Assembly (NCBI GenBank): GCA_050948665.1
Contig: JBMNEH010000001.1
Coordinates: 2,108,001-2,172,000, forward strand
Direction: 5' to 3'
Length of the DNA: 64,000 bases
Origin: JBMNEH01 sp050948665
GTDB lineage: Bacteria; Bacillota; Clostridia; Christensenellales; UMGS416
Shown: positions 35,935 to 45,960 of the stretch, piece after piece
How positions within the stretch are numbered: the stretch's first letter is position 1
Layout: the number at the start of each line of letters is the position of its first letter
Position numbers and translations under genes: made by a program
Notes under the pieces: generated by a model
Told to the model about the DNA's origin: nothing
The model's input: only the letters and a program-made list of their open reading frames with translations
The model's database searches: none

Positions 35935-37599
35935 ATGAAGTACGCGATCGGCATAGATTACGGAACGCGATCCGGCAGGACCGTACTGGTTGAGTTGGGA
36001 ACCGGCAGGGAATTGGCCGTCGGTGTGTTGCCCTATCCTCACGGAGTAATGGACGAAATCCTTCCCTCCGGGAAACAGCTTCCGCATGACTGGGCGCTGC
36101 AGCACCCCCGGGACTATCTGGATGTGCTGGCCGTGACCCTCCCCGCGGTCATACGGGATTCCGGTGTGGACCCGGCGGATATCATCGGCGTGGGGATAGA
36201 TTTTACCGCCTGCACTATGATGGGCGTAAAGGCGGACGGCACCCCCCTTTGCTTTCTGCCGGAATGGGCGGAAGAGCCCCATGCCTATGTCAAGCTGTGG
36301 AAGCACCACGCTGCCCAGGGCGAGGCCAACCGGCTGAATCAAATCGCCGCCCGGCGGGGGGAGGCCTTTCTGGCGCGTTACGGCGGTAAGGTCTCCTCGG
36401 AGTGGATGTTCCCCAAGATTATGCAGGTGCTGGACGAGGCGCCAGAGGTGTATGCCGCTTCCGACAGATACATCGAGGCGGCGGACTGGGTCATCTGGCA
36501 GCTTACCGGGAACGAGACCCGCAATGCCTGCGCCGCCGGCTACAAAGCGCTCTGGAGCAGACGGGAGGGGTATCCCTCCGAGGATTTCTTCAGGGCACTG
36601 GATCCCCGGCTGGAGCATGTTGTGGATGAGAAACTCTCCCGCGCCTTACTCCCCCCGGGCTCCAAGGCCGGGGAAGTCACCCCGGAAATGGCGGCCAAAA
36701 CCGGGCTGAGGCCGGGGACCGCTGTAGCGGTTGCCAATGTGGACGCCCATGTGACGGTACCCGCCGTCGGCATTGCCGGTCCTAGGAAAATGCTGATGAT
36801 CATGGGAACCTCCATCTGCCATATCCTGGTGGGCGATCGGGAGCGCGTCGTCCCCGGCATGTGCGGCGTGGTGGAGGGCGGGGTATTGCCCGGCCTTCCC
36901 GGTTATGAAGCCGGTCAGTCCTGCGTGGGAGATCTCTTTGCCTGGTTTGTGGAAAACTGCCTGCCCGCCGCCTATACCGAAGCCGCTGCCGCCGCTGGTG
37001 CGGACATCCACCGCTACCTTGCGGAAAAGGCCGCCGCCCTGAAGGTCGGTCAAAGCGGCCTTATGGCACTGGACTGGTGGAACGGCAACCGCTCCGTCTT
37101 GTCGGACGCGGATTTGACCGGGCTGATGCTGGGTATGACGCTGCTGACCCGGCCGGAGGAAATATACCGAGCGCTGATCGAGGCCACCGCCTACGGGACT
37201 CGTATGATCATCGAAAATTTTGTGGAGAATGGCGTGCCGGTGGACGGGCTGTACGCCGCCGGCGGCATCGCCCGGAAAAACCCCCTGTTGATGCAGATCT
37301 ACGCCGATGTGACCGGGCGGGAGATCCGCGTCGCCGCCTCCTCCCAGGCGCCGGCCGTCGGCGCGGCCATGCACGCGGCGGTGGCCGCCGGCGCCGCCGC
37401 GGGGGGGTACGATACCATCCTGCAGGCCGTCCGGGAAATGGGGCGAGCGCCGGATGCGGTATATACCCCCGTCCCTGAGGACCAAGCCACCTACGAAGCG
37501 TTGTACCGGGAGTATAAGCTCCTCCATGATGCCTTCGGCCGGGGCGCCGACAATGTCATGAAAAGACTCAAATCCATTCGAGAAAAAGCACTTTCATAA
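35935..37599 (+). CDS. araB: Ribulokinase AraB
   Basis: Phosphorylates L-ribulose to L-ribulose-5-phosphate in arabinose use. The 554-residue FGGY kinase begins [31 protein letters not shown] near 96-108 and [20 protein letters not shown] near 117 are ribulokinase-specific; the FGGY C-terminal domain includes [10 protein letters not shown] and [28 protein letters not shown] precedes ATG 35935. No araA or araD is in the window. It is followed at 11 bp by the adaptor lipoprotein gene, so the sugar kinase and the exporter may share a transcript. Confidence 0.93.
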   Translation: MKYAIGIDYGTRSGRTVLVELGTGRELAVGVLPYPHGVMDEILPSGKQLPHDWALQHPRDYLDVLAVTLPAVIRDSGVDPADIIGVGIDFTACTMMGVKADGTPLCFLPEWAEEPHAYVKLWKHHAAQGEANRLNQIAARRGEAFLARYGGKVSSEWMFPKIMQVLDEAPEVYAASDRYIEAADWVIWQLTGNETRNACAAGYKALWSRREGYPSEDFFRALDPRLEHVVDEKLSRALLPPGSKAGEVTPEMAAKTGLRPGTAVAVANVDAHVTVPAVGIAGPRKMLMIMGTSICHILVGDRERVVPGMCGVVEGGVLPGLPGYEAGQSCVGDLFAWFVENCLPAAYTEAAAAAGADIHRYLAEKAAALKVGQSGLMALDWWNGNRSVLSDADLTGLMLGMTLLTRPEEIYRALIEATAYGTRMIIENFVENGVPVDGLYAAGGIARKNPLLMQIYADVTGREIRVAASSQAPAVGAAMHAAVAAGAAAGGYDTILQAVREMGRAPDAVYTPVPEDQATYEALYREYKLLHDAFGRGADNVMKRLKSIREKALS

Positions 37600-37610
37600 G
37601 GAGGCACTTT

Positions 37611-38621
37611 ATGAGCAAAACCAAACGGGCGCCGGCTTTCATTGCCGCCGCGGTCATGCTGCTGGTGTTGTTGTCCGGCTGCTACCTGCTCCCGGAGGAG
37701 GAAGCCATTCTGGATCCGCCCGAGCTGGTGGTGACCGATTTGGAGTATAAAACCTACACCGTGACCCGGGGCGATATCCAGAAAGCGGACAAGTACTACG
37801 GCCGCTTTGTGGCGAAAGATCCCAAGGATATACAGTTCACCTACGCTGGCGGCAGGGTATCCGAGATCCCGGTGGACTATTACCAGGAGATCAAGGCCGG
37901 GGATGTGCTGCTGAAGCTGGATACCGAGGATCTGGAATACCAAATGGCCAAGCTGGAGATCCAGTACCAGGAGAAAGAGTACTACTACAACAAAAATATC
38001 CGCTCCGGCAACGAGGAAGTACGTAAGAACGCCCAATGGGACTGGGACGCCTTCCTTCTGGACTATAACCGGGTCAAGTCCACCCTGGAGACCTCCACCA
38101 TGCTCTCCCCCATCGACGGGCGGATCATTTACATGGCGAATATCTCCGTGAACGATGTCGTGGGAGTCTACAGCACCCTTTTCACCGTGGCGGATATTCA
38201 CGATACCGTGCTGGCTGTCAACTCCAAGGACGCCTGCGCCACCCTGGTAGACCATAAGACCGTGGAAGTCTATGTGGACGATGTGCGGTATACTGGCGAG
38301 GTCGTCCAACTCCCCGGCGATGAACCCCGCCTGATCGACACCACCATCGCCGATGAGACCGCCTATATCCGGGTATCGGGGCTGCCCGCCGGTGAGGAGC
38401 TTTTCGGCAAGGAGGCCAGGGTCGTCATTAACCTGGCTTCGGCAAAGGACGTCATCGTGCTGCCCGCGGGGTATGTACACAGCTTTGGCGGGCGGATCTA
38501 TGTCAACGTGCTGGAGGACGGTGTCAAGGTGGAACGGGATGTTACCACCGGTATCACCGATGGCTCCATGTTTGAGATCACTTCGGGACTGGAAGAGGGA
38601 GACGTCATCATTATCGGATAA
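37611..38621 (+). CDS. Exporter adaptor lipoprotein 1 (HlyD/MacA-like)
   Basis: A 336-residue lipoprotein (LLVLLSGC lipobox, Cys near 21) with the membrane-fusion-protein plan: a split lipoyl-like domain around DVLLKLDTEDLEYQ and MLSPIDGRIIYMANISVND, flanking a short helical hairpin (about 100-160), then a beta-barrel region with AYIRVSGLPAGEELFGKEARV and a C-terminal VLPAGYVHSFGGRIYVNVLE. AGGAGG precedes ATG 37611. It is the first gene of the five-gene export cluster, and a paralogue of the protein at 43102-44118. It probably links the permease to substrate outside the membrane. Confidence 0.82.
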   Translation: MSKTKRAPAFIAAAVMLLVLLSGCYLLPEEEAILDPPELVVTDLEYKTYTVTRGDIQKADKYYGRFVAKDPKDIQFTYAGGRVSEIPVDYYQEIKAGDVLLKLDTEDLEYQMAKLEIQYQEKEYYYNKNIRSGNEEVRKNAQWDWDAFLLDYNRVKSTLETSTMLSPIDGRIIYMANISVNDVVGVYSTLFTVADIHDTVLAVNSKDACATLVDHKTVEVYVDDVRYTGEVVQLPGDEPRLIDTTIADETAYIRVSGLPAGEELFGKEARVVINLASAKDVIVLPAGYVHSFGGRIYVNVLEDGVKVERDVTTGITDGSMFEITSGLEEGDVIIIG

Positions 38622-38633
38622 GGAGGCAGGAGC

Positions 38634-41450
38634 GTGCTGTTTATCGTTCTACGCAAGATACTGAATAACAAATGGCTGGTCGCCTGCCTGCTCGCGGGCT
38701 CCATACTGGCGGTCGCCATGGTATCCAGTATCCCCATGTATACAAACGGCATCCTGCAACGGATGCTGACCAAGGATCTGGAGCTTTACCAATCCTCCAA
38801 CAAAACCTATCCGGGCAACTATACCTTCGAGTTGAACCTGACCTCCTTCTATGCCGCCGAAAAGCGGGCGGGCACCTTCCGCTGGTTCAACAGGAAGATC
38901 GCCGATGAAATGGCCGGGCAGCTCAATTACGATATTGCGCGGAAGATCACCAAGCTCTCCTGGCAGTATCAGGCGATCGTGCCGGTGGGCGGCAGCATTG
39001 CTGATACGAAAAAGCGCATGACCGCCGCCGCCTATTCCGATTATCTGGATCATGTCGCCATGACCCAGGGGCGGCTCCCTTCCTCAAAGCCCGCCGATGA
39101 CGGCGTGGTGGAGGTGATCGCCAGCGCCGCCGCCGTCAAGCGGTTCGGGCTGACTCTCAACAATACCTACCAGATGATGGACGCCTCCCGCACCGACGGG
39201 AAATTCCTGACCATACAGTTGGTCGGCATCTTTGAGCCCTCCAGCAAGGTGGATCCCTGGTGGTATGAAGGTTTTGACACCTTTGACGATACGCTGCTGA
39301 TCGACTATTCCCTTTTCCGGAATACGCTGATCTCCGATTATATGGGTCCCACCACCGCCAACTGGTGCCTGCAGATCCGGACTCCCTCCTTTAAGGTAGA
39401 GGGCCTGCGGAGCTTTCTGGACACTGTGGAGACCCACCGCCGCTGGACCCGCACCTATTCCGGGATCTCCCTCGATCTGCCCTGTCATCCGATTCTTGAG
39501 GGGTATTTTTCGCGGGAGTCCGAGCTTCGCGCCACCCTCTGGGTGCTGCAGGTGCCGATTCTGTTGATGCTGGCCTTCTACATTTTCATGGTCGCCCAGA
39601 TGATCATTCAAAACGACGAGAATGAGATCGCCCTGCTCAAGAGCCGGGGTGGCAGCAAGGGGCAGGTTTTCCTGAGCTATCTGCTGCAAAGCGCGCTGCT
39701 CAGCGGAGGTTCAGTGATCGTGGGGCCCTTCCTGGCGATGCTGATCTGCCGCATACTCGGCGCCTCCAACGGTTTCCTGGAGTTTGTCGGGCGCACCGCC
39801 CTGCCGATCAAGCTGAACCTCCAGGTTTTCCTGTACGCCCTGCTGGCCGGCGTATTCTCGGTGATTGTCATGATGGTGCCCGCCATTGCCGCTTCCCGAT
39901 CCAGCATCACGCAGGTGAAGCAGAAAAAGGCGCGCAGGTGGAACGCCCCCCTGTGGCAGAAGATCTTTCTGGATTTCATCCTGCTGGGGATCTCCGCCTA
40001 CGGCCTCTACTCCTTTAAGAACCAGCAGGAGATCATGGCGCTGGCCAATGCCACCGCCACGGACGCCCCCGTAAACCCCCTGATCTACATCATGTCCACA
40101 CTGTTTGTGCTGGGCGCGGGGCTGCTTTTCCTCCGTGTCTATCCCTATCTGATCCGGCTGGTATTCTGGCTGGGCCGGAAGTTCTGGAGCCCGGTGCTGT
40201 ACTCCTCCTTTATACAGGTAGGCCGCTCCGGCGGGCGGGAAACCTTCCTTATGCTGTTCCTGATCCTCACATTGTCCGTCGGCGTATTTTCAGCCAACTC
40301 GGCCCGTACCATCAACCAGAACCTTAGTGACAGGATCAGCTATGAGGTAGGCGCCGATATACGGTTCAAGCTGGTCTGGAACAGCAATCAGGTAGTGGTC
40401 ACCGGCGGCATCCCCGGCACCGGTGGCGGCGCCGAAACCGCCACGGTGGTGATATATGAGGAGCCCAACTTCGATCAGGTCACAAACCTCCCCGGCATTA
40501 CCGATGCCGCCAAGATGCTGCGGAAGGTCGACCTGCCGGTTACCTCCACCAGCTTTCCCGATACGGTCCCCAGCACGTTGCTGGCGATCGACCCCTATAC
40601 CTTCGGTAAGGTGACCTGGAGCCGGGACTCCCTCCTCCCCTATCACATCAACGAGTATCTCAATCTGATGACCGAGGGGAAGAACGCCGTGTTGCTATCC
40701 TCCGCCTACAAATACCTGGGCATCGCCAAGGGGGATATCATAACCGTCACCCAGTGGGGACAGCGGGCGGATTTCGTGGTATACGGCTTTGTGGATTACT
40801 GGCCCTCCGTCAATTCCCAGGCCGAGAAATACTTTGCCGTCTGCAATATGCGGTATTATAACTCCCGTTTCATCGTCGAACCCTATGAGTACTGGCTGGC
40901 CCGGGACGCGGAAACCTCCTCCGCGGATATTTATGCCGCCCTCAAAGAAAAAAAGGTGCAGCTGTCCTCCTTCCAGGATGCCCGGCAGCTGATCATCGCT
41001 GCGAAGAACGATCCCCTCATCCAGGGGACCAACGGCGCCATGACCATGGGCTTTGTCGTAACGATGGCCATAAGCCTGATCGGCTTTATCATCTACTGGG
41101 TGCTCTCCATACGGGCGCGGACACTGCAGTTCGGTATATTCAGGGCGATGGGTATGACAAAGGCAAAGGTGATGCTGATCCTTGTCTGTGAGCAGCTGAT
41201 GATCTCTGTCGTGGCCGTACTTGTAGGCATGGTGATCGGTTCGATCACCAGTGAACTGTTTGTGCCGCTGCTGGAGATGATGTATAGCGCCACCGAGAAT
41301 GTACCGCCCTTCATGGTGGTGGCCGAGAGGGCCGACTATCTGAAGATTTACTCCGTCGTAGCGCTGATGCTGGGCGCGGGGATAGCGATACTCGGCGTGC
41401 TCATCAGCCGCATTAAAATGGCGCAGGCCATTAAGCTGGGGGAGGATTAA
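38634..41450 (+). CDS. FtsX/MacB-like ABC permease, 938 residues
   Basis: The single permease of the cluster. A first membrane segment at about 12-34 is followed by an outside domain (about 35-300); membrane segments lie near 303-325, 347-372, 400-422, 445-461, 483-513 and 540-556; a second outside domain spans about 560-800; and the last three segments lie near 805-824, 846-871 and 905-924. This ten-helix duplicated layout matches large type VII (MacB-fold) permeases with two FtsX units. Start is GTG 38634 with AAGGAGG 8 bp upstream. Its stop is 2 bp before the first ATPase gene. Confidence 0.88.
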   Translation: MLFIVLRKILNNKWLVACLLAGSILAVAMVSSIPMYTNGILQRMLTKDLELYQSSNKTYPGNYTFELNLTSFYAAEKRAGTFRWFNRKIADEMAGQLNYDIARKITKLSWQYQAIVPVGGSIADTKKRMTAAAYSDYLDHVAMTQGRLPSSKPADDGVVEVIASAAAVKRFGLTLNNTYQMMDASRTDGKFLTIQLVGIFEPSSKVDPWWYEGFDTFDDTLLIDYSLFRNTLISDYMGPTTANWCLQIRTPSFKVEGLRSFLDTVETHRRWTRTYSGISLDLPCHPILEGYFSRESELRATLWVLQVPILLMLAFYIFMVAQMIIQNDENEIALLKSRGGSKGQVFLSYLLQSALLSGGSVIVGPFLAMLICRILGASNGFLEFVGRTALPIKLNLQVFLYALLAGVFSVIVMMVPAIAASRSSITQVKQKKARRWNAPLWQKIFLDFILLGISAYGLYSFKNQQEIMALANATATDAPVNPLIYIMSTLFVLGAGLLFLRVYPYLIRLVFWLGRKFWSPVLYSSFIQVGRSGGRETFLMLFLILTLSVGVFSANSARTINQNLSDRISYEVGADIRFKLVWNSNQVVVTGGIPGTGGGAETATVVIYEEPNFDQVTNLPGITDAAKMLRKVDLPVTSTSFPDTVPSTLLAIDPYTFGKVTWSRDSLLPYHINEYLNLMTEGKNAVLLSSAYKYLGIAKGDIITVTQWGQRADFVVYGFVDYWPSVNSQAEKYFAVCNMRYYNSRFIVEPYEYWLARDAETSSADIYAALKEKKVQLSSFQDARQLIIAAKNDPLIQGTNGAMTMGFVVTMAISLIGFIIYWVLSIRARTLQFGIFRAMGMTKAKVMLILVCEQLMISVVAVLVGMVIGSITSELFVPLLEMMYSATENVPPFMVVAERADYLKIYSVVALMLGAGIAILGVLISRIKMAQAIKLGED

Positions 41451-41452
41451 GC

Positions 41453-42169
41453 ATGGAACCGATTTTACATACCGATAACGTATCCCGGATCTACCAATCC
41501 GGGGACATGAAGGTCGTCGCGCTGCAGGACATTTCGATGAATGTCATGCCCGGCTCCCTTACCATGCTCCGGGGCCGTTCCGGTTCCGGAAAAACCACGC
41601 TGATCAACCTGCTCGGCACGCTGGACAGGCCCACCTCCGGCCATATCTACTATGAGGACCAGGATATCTCCGCCCTGCCGGACAACCGGCGGGATGCGCT
41701 CCGCCGCAAGAACATGGGGTTCATCTTCCAGTCGGTGGCGCTGATCGGCCAGATGTCCGCCTATGAGAATGTGGAATTCGGCCTGCGACTGGCAAACTAC
41801 CCCATGAAGCTGCGACGGGACCGAGCTATGGAATGCTTGGAATTCGTAGGGCTGAAAAACCGGGTCACCCACCGACCCAGCGAACTCTCCGGCGGGGAAC
41901 AGCAGCGGGTAGCTATTGCCCGGGCCATTGCCCACAAGCCCAAGATCGTATTCGCGGATGAGCCCACCGCCGAAGTGGATTCCACCATGGGGCTGCGGAT
42001 TATGCGCCTGCTCCGGAACATGGTGGAACAGGAGGGTATTACCGTGCTTATGACCACCCATGACCCCCACATGATAGACCTGGGCGACCACATCTATTCT
42101 CTTTCCGACGGGCAGATCGTCGAGGAGCTCTTTATGGAGGTGCCCCGGCAAGAGGAGGCGAGCACATGA
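41453..42169 (+). CDS. ABC exporter ATPase 1 (LolD/MacB type)
   Basis: A 238-residue ATPase. Walker A is GRSGSGKTTLINLLG near residues 41-55, the Q-loop FIFQSVALIGQMSAYENV, the signature LSGGEQQRVAIARAI, and Walker B IVFADEPTAEVDST; the D-loop reads AEVD where most family members have GNLD. The switch His is in MTTHDPHM. It overlaps the next ATPase gene by 4 bp (ATGA). With the neighbouring ATPase it may form a heterodimer on the duplicated permease. Confidence 0.93.
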   Translation: MEPILHTDNVSRIYQSGDMKVVALQDISMNVMPGSLTMLRGRSGSGKTTLINLLGTLDRPTSGHIYYEDQDISALPDNRRDALRRKNMGFIFQSVALIGQMSAYENVEFGLRLANYPMKLRRDRAMECLEFVGLKNRVTHRPSELSGGEQQRVAIARAIAHKPKIVFADEPTAEVDSTMGLRIMRLLRNMVEQEGITVLMTTHDPHMIDLGDHIYSLSDGQIVEELFMEVPRQEEAST

Positions 42170-43092
42170 TTCAATGTGAGAATCTGGTGAAGATCTATAA
42201 AACACAGGAAACGGAGGTGCTGGCGCTCCAGGGCTTGGATTTGTTTGTGGATGACGGGGAGCTGATGGCGATTATCGGCAACTCCGGCTCCGGCAAGTCC
42301 ACCCTTCTGAACATGATCGGGGGGCTGGACCGTCCCTCCGCGGGCGGTCTGATGGTGGACGGAAAAGATCTCCTGAAGTTCAAGGAAAAGGACTATATCG
42401 AGTATAAGCTGCACACCGTAGGCTTTGTATGGCAGAACAACGCCCGCAACCTGATCCCCTACATGACTGCCCTGGAGAATATACAGGTACCCATGGTATT
42501 GGCCCAACGCAAGGACAGGCAGTCCCGGGCAAGGCAACTGCTGGAGGTGGTAGGGCTGTCCCACCGCTGGAACAGCAGGCTTGGTCAGCTCTCTGGCGGT
42601 GAGCAGCAGCGGGTGGCCATCGCCATCGCCCTGGCCAATGAGCCGCGGCTGTTGTTGGCGGACGAGCCCTCCGGCTCTGTCGACAGCCGCACCGCCGATA
42701 TCATACTGGATATCTTCCGCCAGGTCAGCCGTGAAATGGGGGTTACCGTCGTGATTGTCACCCATGACCGCAATCTCTCCCGAAAGGTGGACCGGGTGGT
42801 AGCCATCCGGGACGGCCGCACCTCCAGTGAGTTTATCCGCCGCCGTTCCTATGTGGACGAGATGCGGGAGCTGTCCGAAAAGGACAAAGCCGACGCGGAG
42901 GAAAGCCATGTGGAGCTGGCGGTAGTGGACGCGGTGGGCCGCCTGCAGGTGCCCACCGAATATCTCAGAACCATCGGGATCACGGGCCAGAGCCGGGTGA
43001 AGGTGGAGTGCGAACCGGGGCGGATCGTTCTGTTGAACCCCGAGGAAACACTGAGGAACGATGACGCCGGCGGTACGGCGCCGGTGATATAG
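42166..43092 (+). CDS. ABC exporter ATPase 2 with C-terminal extension
   Basis: A 308-residue ATPase. Walker A is GNSGSGKSTLLNMIGG, the Q-loop FVWQNNARNLIPYMTALENI, the signature LSGGEQQRVAIAIAL, Walker B LLLADEPSGSVDSRTA, and the switch His VTHDRNLSR. Unlike ATPase 1 it carries about 80 extra residues after the nucleotide-binding domain (from SSEFIRRRSYVDEMRELSE), ending in a small beta-type region (KVECEPGRIVLLNPEE). All catalytic motifs are present in both, so both sites look active. Its start lies within the end of the ATPase 1 gene. Confidence 0.93.
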   Translation: MIQCENLVKIYKTQETEVLALQGLDLFVDDGELMAIIGNSGSGKSTLLNMIGGLDRPSAGGLMVDGKDLLKFKEKDYIEYKLHTVGFVWQNNARNLIPYMTALENIQVPMVLAQRKDRQSRARQLLEVVGLSHRWNSRLGQLSGGEQQRVAIAIALANEPRLLLADEPSGSVDSRTADIILDIFRQVSREMGVTVVIVTHDRNLSRKVDRVVAIRDGRTSSEFIRRRSYVDEMRELSEKDKADAEESHVELAVVDAVGRLQVPTEYLRTIGITGQSRVKVECEPGRIVLLNPEETLRNDDAGGTAPVI

Positions 43093-43101
43093 GAGGCCGC
43101 G

Positions 43102-44118
43102 ATGAAAAAACATATCTGCTGGCTGTTGCCGGTATTCATACTGCTTATCCAATGCTGCGGCTGTACCGCTGCCGTGAAGCGGGAAGGCGGGCTGACGGCC
43201 CCCTCTACCGAAACCATCGATATAGAGTACGCCACAAAGGAGATATTCCGGGGAGATGTGGAAGCCTCTGCAGCGGGGTACGGCATGTTCCAGGCGGCCC
43301 ATCCCGTGGCGGTCTATTATACCTACACCGGCGGCCGGGTGAAAGCGGTCAACGCCACCTACTATATGAATGTCGAGGCCGGCGACGTATTGATGGAGTT
43401 GGATACCGAGGAGCTGGAATTCAATATGCGCAAGCTGGATATTCTGTATGCCCAACGGGAATTCGCCTTTAACAAATACAGCAAAAGCAGCAACGCGCTG
43501 ACCCGTATGCAGGCCCGGTGGACTTGGGATTCTTTCCTTCTGGATTACAACAAAACAAAGGCCGCGCTGGAAAGCGCGGTGTTGAGGGCCCCCGTCGGCG
43601 GCACCATCATCCAAAACGCGACGGTACTCGAAAACAACTATGTGGGGACCTATACCACGCTGTTCACTATCGCCGATGTACATGACCTGATCCTGGTGGT
43701 CAGCAAGGACAGCGAATTGCAGAAGCTGGCAAACATCGCCTACGCGGGCATGCCGGTGAAGGTCACTATCACCGGCAAATCCTATGACGGGCTGGTGGTG
43801 CAGTCCCCCATGGACGCCTCCACCCGCACCGAAAAAGCCTATGTCAACAACTTTATCTATGTGAAAGTATACGATCTCCCGGAGGATGAGGATCTGTTGT
43901 TCAAGGAGGCCCGCATCTCCGTCACCACAGCCTCCGCCAAAGACGCGCTGCTGGTGCCCAACAGCTGCATCTACACCTACAACAACAAAAGCTATGTCTA
44001 TGTCATCCGCGAAGGCATACAAATCGAACAGCCCATTCAGGTCGGCATCACCGACGAGGTCAATACCGAGGTGATTTCCGGACTGGAAGAGGGCGACCAA
44101 GTGCGGGTACGCAGATAA
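43102..44118 (+). CDS. Exporter adaptor lipoprotein 2 (HlyD/MacA-like)
   Basis: A 338-residue paralogue of the first adaptor, with lipobox LIQCCGC near residue 20. The lipoyl-like halves are DVLMELDTEELEFN and VLRAPVGGTIIQNATVLENN, with a short helical hairpin between; the C-terminal part has LLVPNSCIYTYNNKSYVYVI and ends GLEEGDQVRVRR. AGGAGG precedes ATG 43102. Last gene of the cluster, 9 bp after ATPase 2, followed by a strong terminator. Confidence 0.82.
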   Translation: MKKHICWLLPVFILLIQCCGCTAAVKREGGLTAPSTETIDIEYATKEIFRGDVEASAAGYGMFQAAHPVAVYYTYTGGRVKAVNATYYMNVEAGDVLMELDTEELEFNMRKLDILYAQREFAFNKYSKSSNALTRMQARWTWDSFLLDYNKTKAALESAVLRAPVGGTIIQNATVLENNYVGTYTTLFTIADVHDLILVVSKDSELQKLANIAYAGMPVKVTITGKSYDGLVVQSPMDASTRTEKAYVNNFIYVKVYDLPEDEDLLFKEARISVTTASAKDALLVPNSCIYTYNNKSYVYVIREGIQIEQPIQVGITDEVNTEVISGLEEGDQVRVRR

Positions 44119-44134
44119 GCTCCGCCCAAACGCG

Positions 44135-44166
44135 AAAACCACCGTTGAACAACGGTGGTTTTTTAC
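44135..44166 (+). terminator. Terminator of the export operon
   Basis: AAAACCACCGTT (44135-44146) and AACGGTGGTTTT (44151-44162) form a perfect 12-bp stem with a GAAC loop and a T tail. Confidence 0.88.
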
Positions 44167-44211
44167 GGAAACACGGGAGCGCCGGCGGACGCTCCCCGTA
44201 GCGGAAATCCC

Positions 44212-45048
44212 CTACTCCGGCGGCATGAGCGCCGCCAGGTTTTTCCGGCACCATTCCACAGCGGAAAGGCAGTCCTCCATGCCCTCGTATTCCACCGTCA
44301 CATACCCGTTATAACCCTCCCGGTGCAGCACCCGCAGGCATTGGGCCAGCGGCACATCCCCATGGCCCAGCACCGTACCCCGGAGGGAATTCCCCGCCCG
44401 GGTTTCCAGCCAGCCCTGGTCCCCGGCGACCGACCCCTGCCGTACGAAGAAGTCCTTGGCGTGAACATGGGCGGCAAAAGGCGCCAACCTCCCCACCGCC
44501 AGCTCCGGCGCCTCATCCGCACAGAGAAAATTCCCGATATCCACCAACAGTCCGAAATTGGGGTGGTTCACCGCCGCGTACAGTGCCTCCACCCGAAGGC
44601 TCTCCTGGAGAAAGCGGCCGTGGTTCTCTATTACCACCTTGATCCCCAGCGTCCCGCCGTATTCCGCCGTCGCGCGGCAACCCTCCGCCAGCCGGGGCAG
44701 TACCCCGGCAAAGGTCCGCTTTCCCCCGCCGTCATAGGCCACGTCATGCCGCATCACCGGCGCCCCCATCTCTGCCGCCAGATCCAGGCTGGCTTTGATT
44801 TGATCCACTCCCTCGGACAGCGCCCCCTCCAGCAGGTTCCCCCCGGCGGCAAAGGCGACAATGGGCATGCCTGCGTCCCCGCAGGCCTTCTTCAGCTCCC
44901 TCAGCTGCGGCCGCAGTTCGCCCTGGAAGTCCACAAACTCGATCCCCTCATATCCTTGGGATGCCGCGATTCCGGGAATATCCGATAATTTCACATCGTC
45001 CCGCCGCAGCAGCGCCTGATAGGAATACGCACTGACACTGATTTTCAT
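44212..45048 (-). CDS. TIM-barrel sugar phosphate isomerase/epimerase family protein
   Basis: A 278-residue AP-endonuclease-2-like TIM barrel (xylose isomerase-like superfamily). Metal-site candidates are Glu in GYEGIEFVDF, Glu in IKVVIENHGRF, Asp and His in GLLVDIGNF and AAHVHAKDFF, His in VLGHGDVPL, and Glu in YVTVEYEGMED. Members act as sugar or inositol isomerases, epimerases or dehydratases; the substrate is unknown. Start ATG 45048 (MKISVSAYSYQ) has GGGAGGG upstream; the frame extends to 45087 without a site. Confidence 0.82.
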   Translation of the reverse strand: MKISVSAYSYQALLRRDDVKLSDIPGIAASQGYEGIEFVDFQGELRPQLRELKKACGDAGMPIVAFAAGGNLLEGALSEGVDQIKASLDLAAEMGAPVMRHDVAYDGGGKRTFAGVLPRLAEGCRATAEYGGTLGIKVVIENHGRFLQESLRVEALYAAVNHPNFGLLVDIGNFLCADEAPELAVGRLAPFAAHVHAKDFFVRQGSVAGDQGWLETRAGNSLRGTVLGHGDVPLAQCLRVLHREGYNGYVTVEYEGMEDCLSAVEWCRKNLAALMPPE

Positions 45049-45194
45049 ATTTCCCTCCCTGATCTGAAAGTATGCATACGCTTTCATTGTACCGTCTTAT
45101 GTCCCTTGCCGCAAGCCCGTCCCATCCGAGGGCCGGTGGGAATAACCGGTCCGAAAAACCGAAAGCCTGCGCGTCAGAAAAGGGCGCGCCTCCC

Positions 45195-45839
45195 TTATTT
45201 TTTCTCCGCCGGCGGGCAAAAGCCACGGACAGTCCGCGCTATCCGGGTATTCCCCAGCAATCTTTCGTACAACCCGATCACAGGGCCGGTACAAAGGCAG
45301 GTCAGCAAGGTGTTCACGCCCACCACGCCCCCCAGCATCCAGCCCAGCAGGGTATACAGCCCGTCGGTCATCCAACGGGTATACCGGTAAGGCAGCCGTG
45401 TCAGGTCGGACAGCACCAGTCCTACACTGTCCGCCGGGGAGGCGCCCAGCTCCGGCAGCAGATACAGATACACCCCCAGTCCCAGCGTCAGGCAGGAGAG
45501 GACCGCCAGCGCCAGTCGCGTCCACAGTGGCAGGGCGGGGGAGAGCGCCCCCTCCAGCAATGCCACCATCCCGTCCGTCATGGGTCCGGAGGCAAATACC
45601 GCCAGCAGCAGGGAAAGCTTCAGGTATTTACGGGCAAAGAACAGCAGCGCCAGGCTGATCAGGGCATTCATGATGATATTTGCCGTTCCGTAGGAAATGT
45701 CCATCCGGGTATGCAGCCCCACCATGAAAACCTGATACGGATCCGAACCCAGGCCGATCAGGTAATTCACCGCCGCCGCCAGAGAGATCAACGCTGTACC
45801 ACCCAGGGCAAGACCTATGCGCAGGCACCATTTTCCCAT
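45195..45839 (-). CDS. YczE/YyaS/YitT-family membrane protein
   Basis: A 214-residue protein with about five membrane segments and the family marks GLGSDPYQVFMVGL near residue 30, YGTANIIMNALISL near 50, and ELGASPADSVGLVLSDL near 130. Related proteins are YczE-type membrane proteins with no firmly established function. Start ATG 45839 (MGKWCLRIG) has GGGAGGCGGAAGG upstream; the extension to 45887 is unsupported. No obvious partner gene. Confidence 0.75.
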   Translation of the reverse strand: MGKWCLRIGLALGGTALISLAAAVNYLIGLGSDPYQVFMVGLHTRMDISYGTANIIMNALISLALLFFARKYLKLSLLLAVFASGPMTDGMVALLEGALSPALPLWTRLALAVLSCLTLGLGVYLYLLPELGASPADSVGLVLSDLTRLPYRYTRWMTDGLYTLLGWMLGGVVGVNTLLTCLCTGPVIGLYERLLGNTRIARTVRGFCPPAEKK

Positions 45840-45924
45840 CCTTCCGCCTCCCCGGGTATTATAACCGAAGCCCTCCCCCTCCCGCAAGCCGTCCCCGCCC
45901 CGGCTTCCGTATTTCGGAGATACT

Positions 45925-45960
45925 GGTATAAATCCGTCATATTTTCGTAGCTTTTATACC
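45925..45960. promoter_or_regulatory. Inverted repeat upstream of the GH2 promoter
   Basis: GGTATAAA (45925-45932) and TTTATACC (45953-45960) form a perfect 8-bp inverted repeat with a 20-bp gap, ending directly at the -35 box. Its position suits a regulator of the GH2 gene; the binding protein is unknown. Confidence 0.5.

Noticed and set aside
42094..44142. 682-codon minus-strand frame opposite ATPase 2 and adaptor 2
   Set aside because: Shadow; the plus strand carries Walker and signature motifs.
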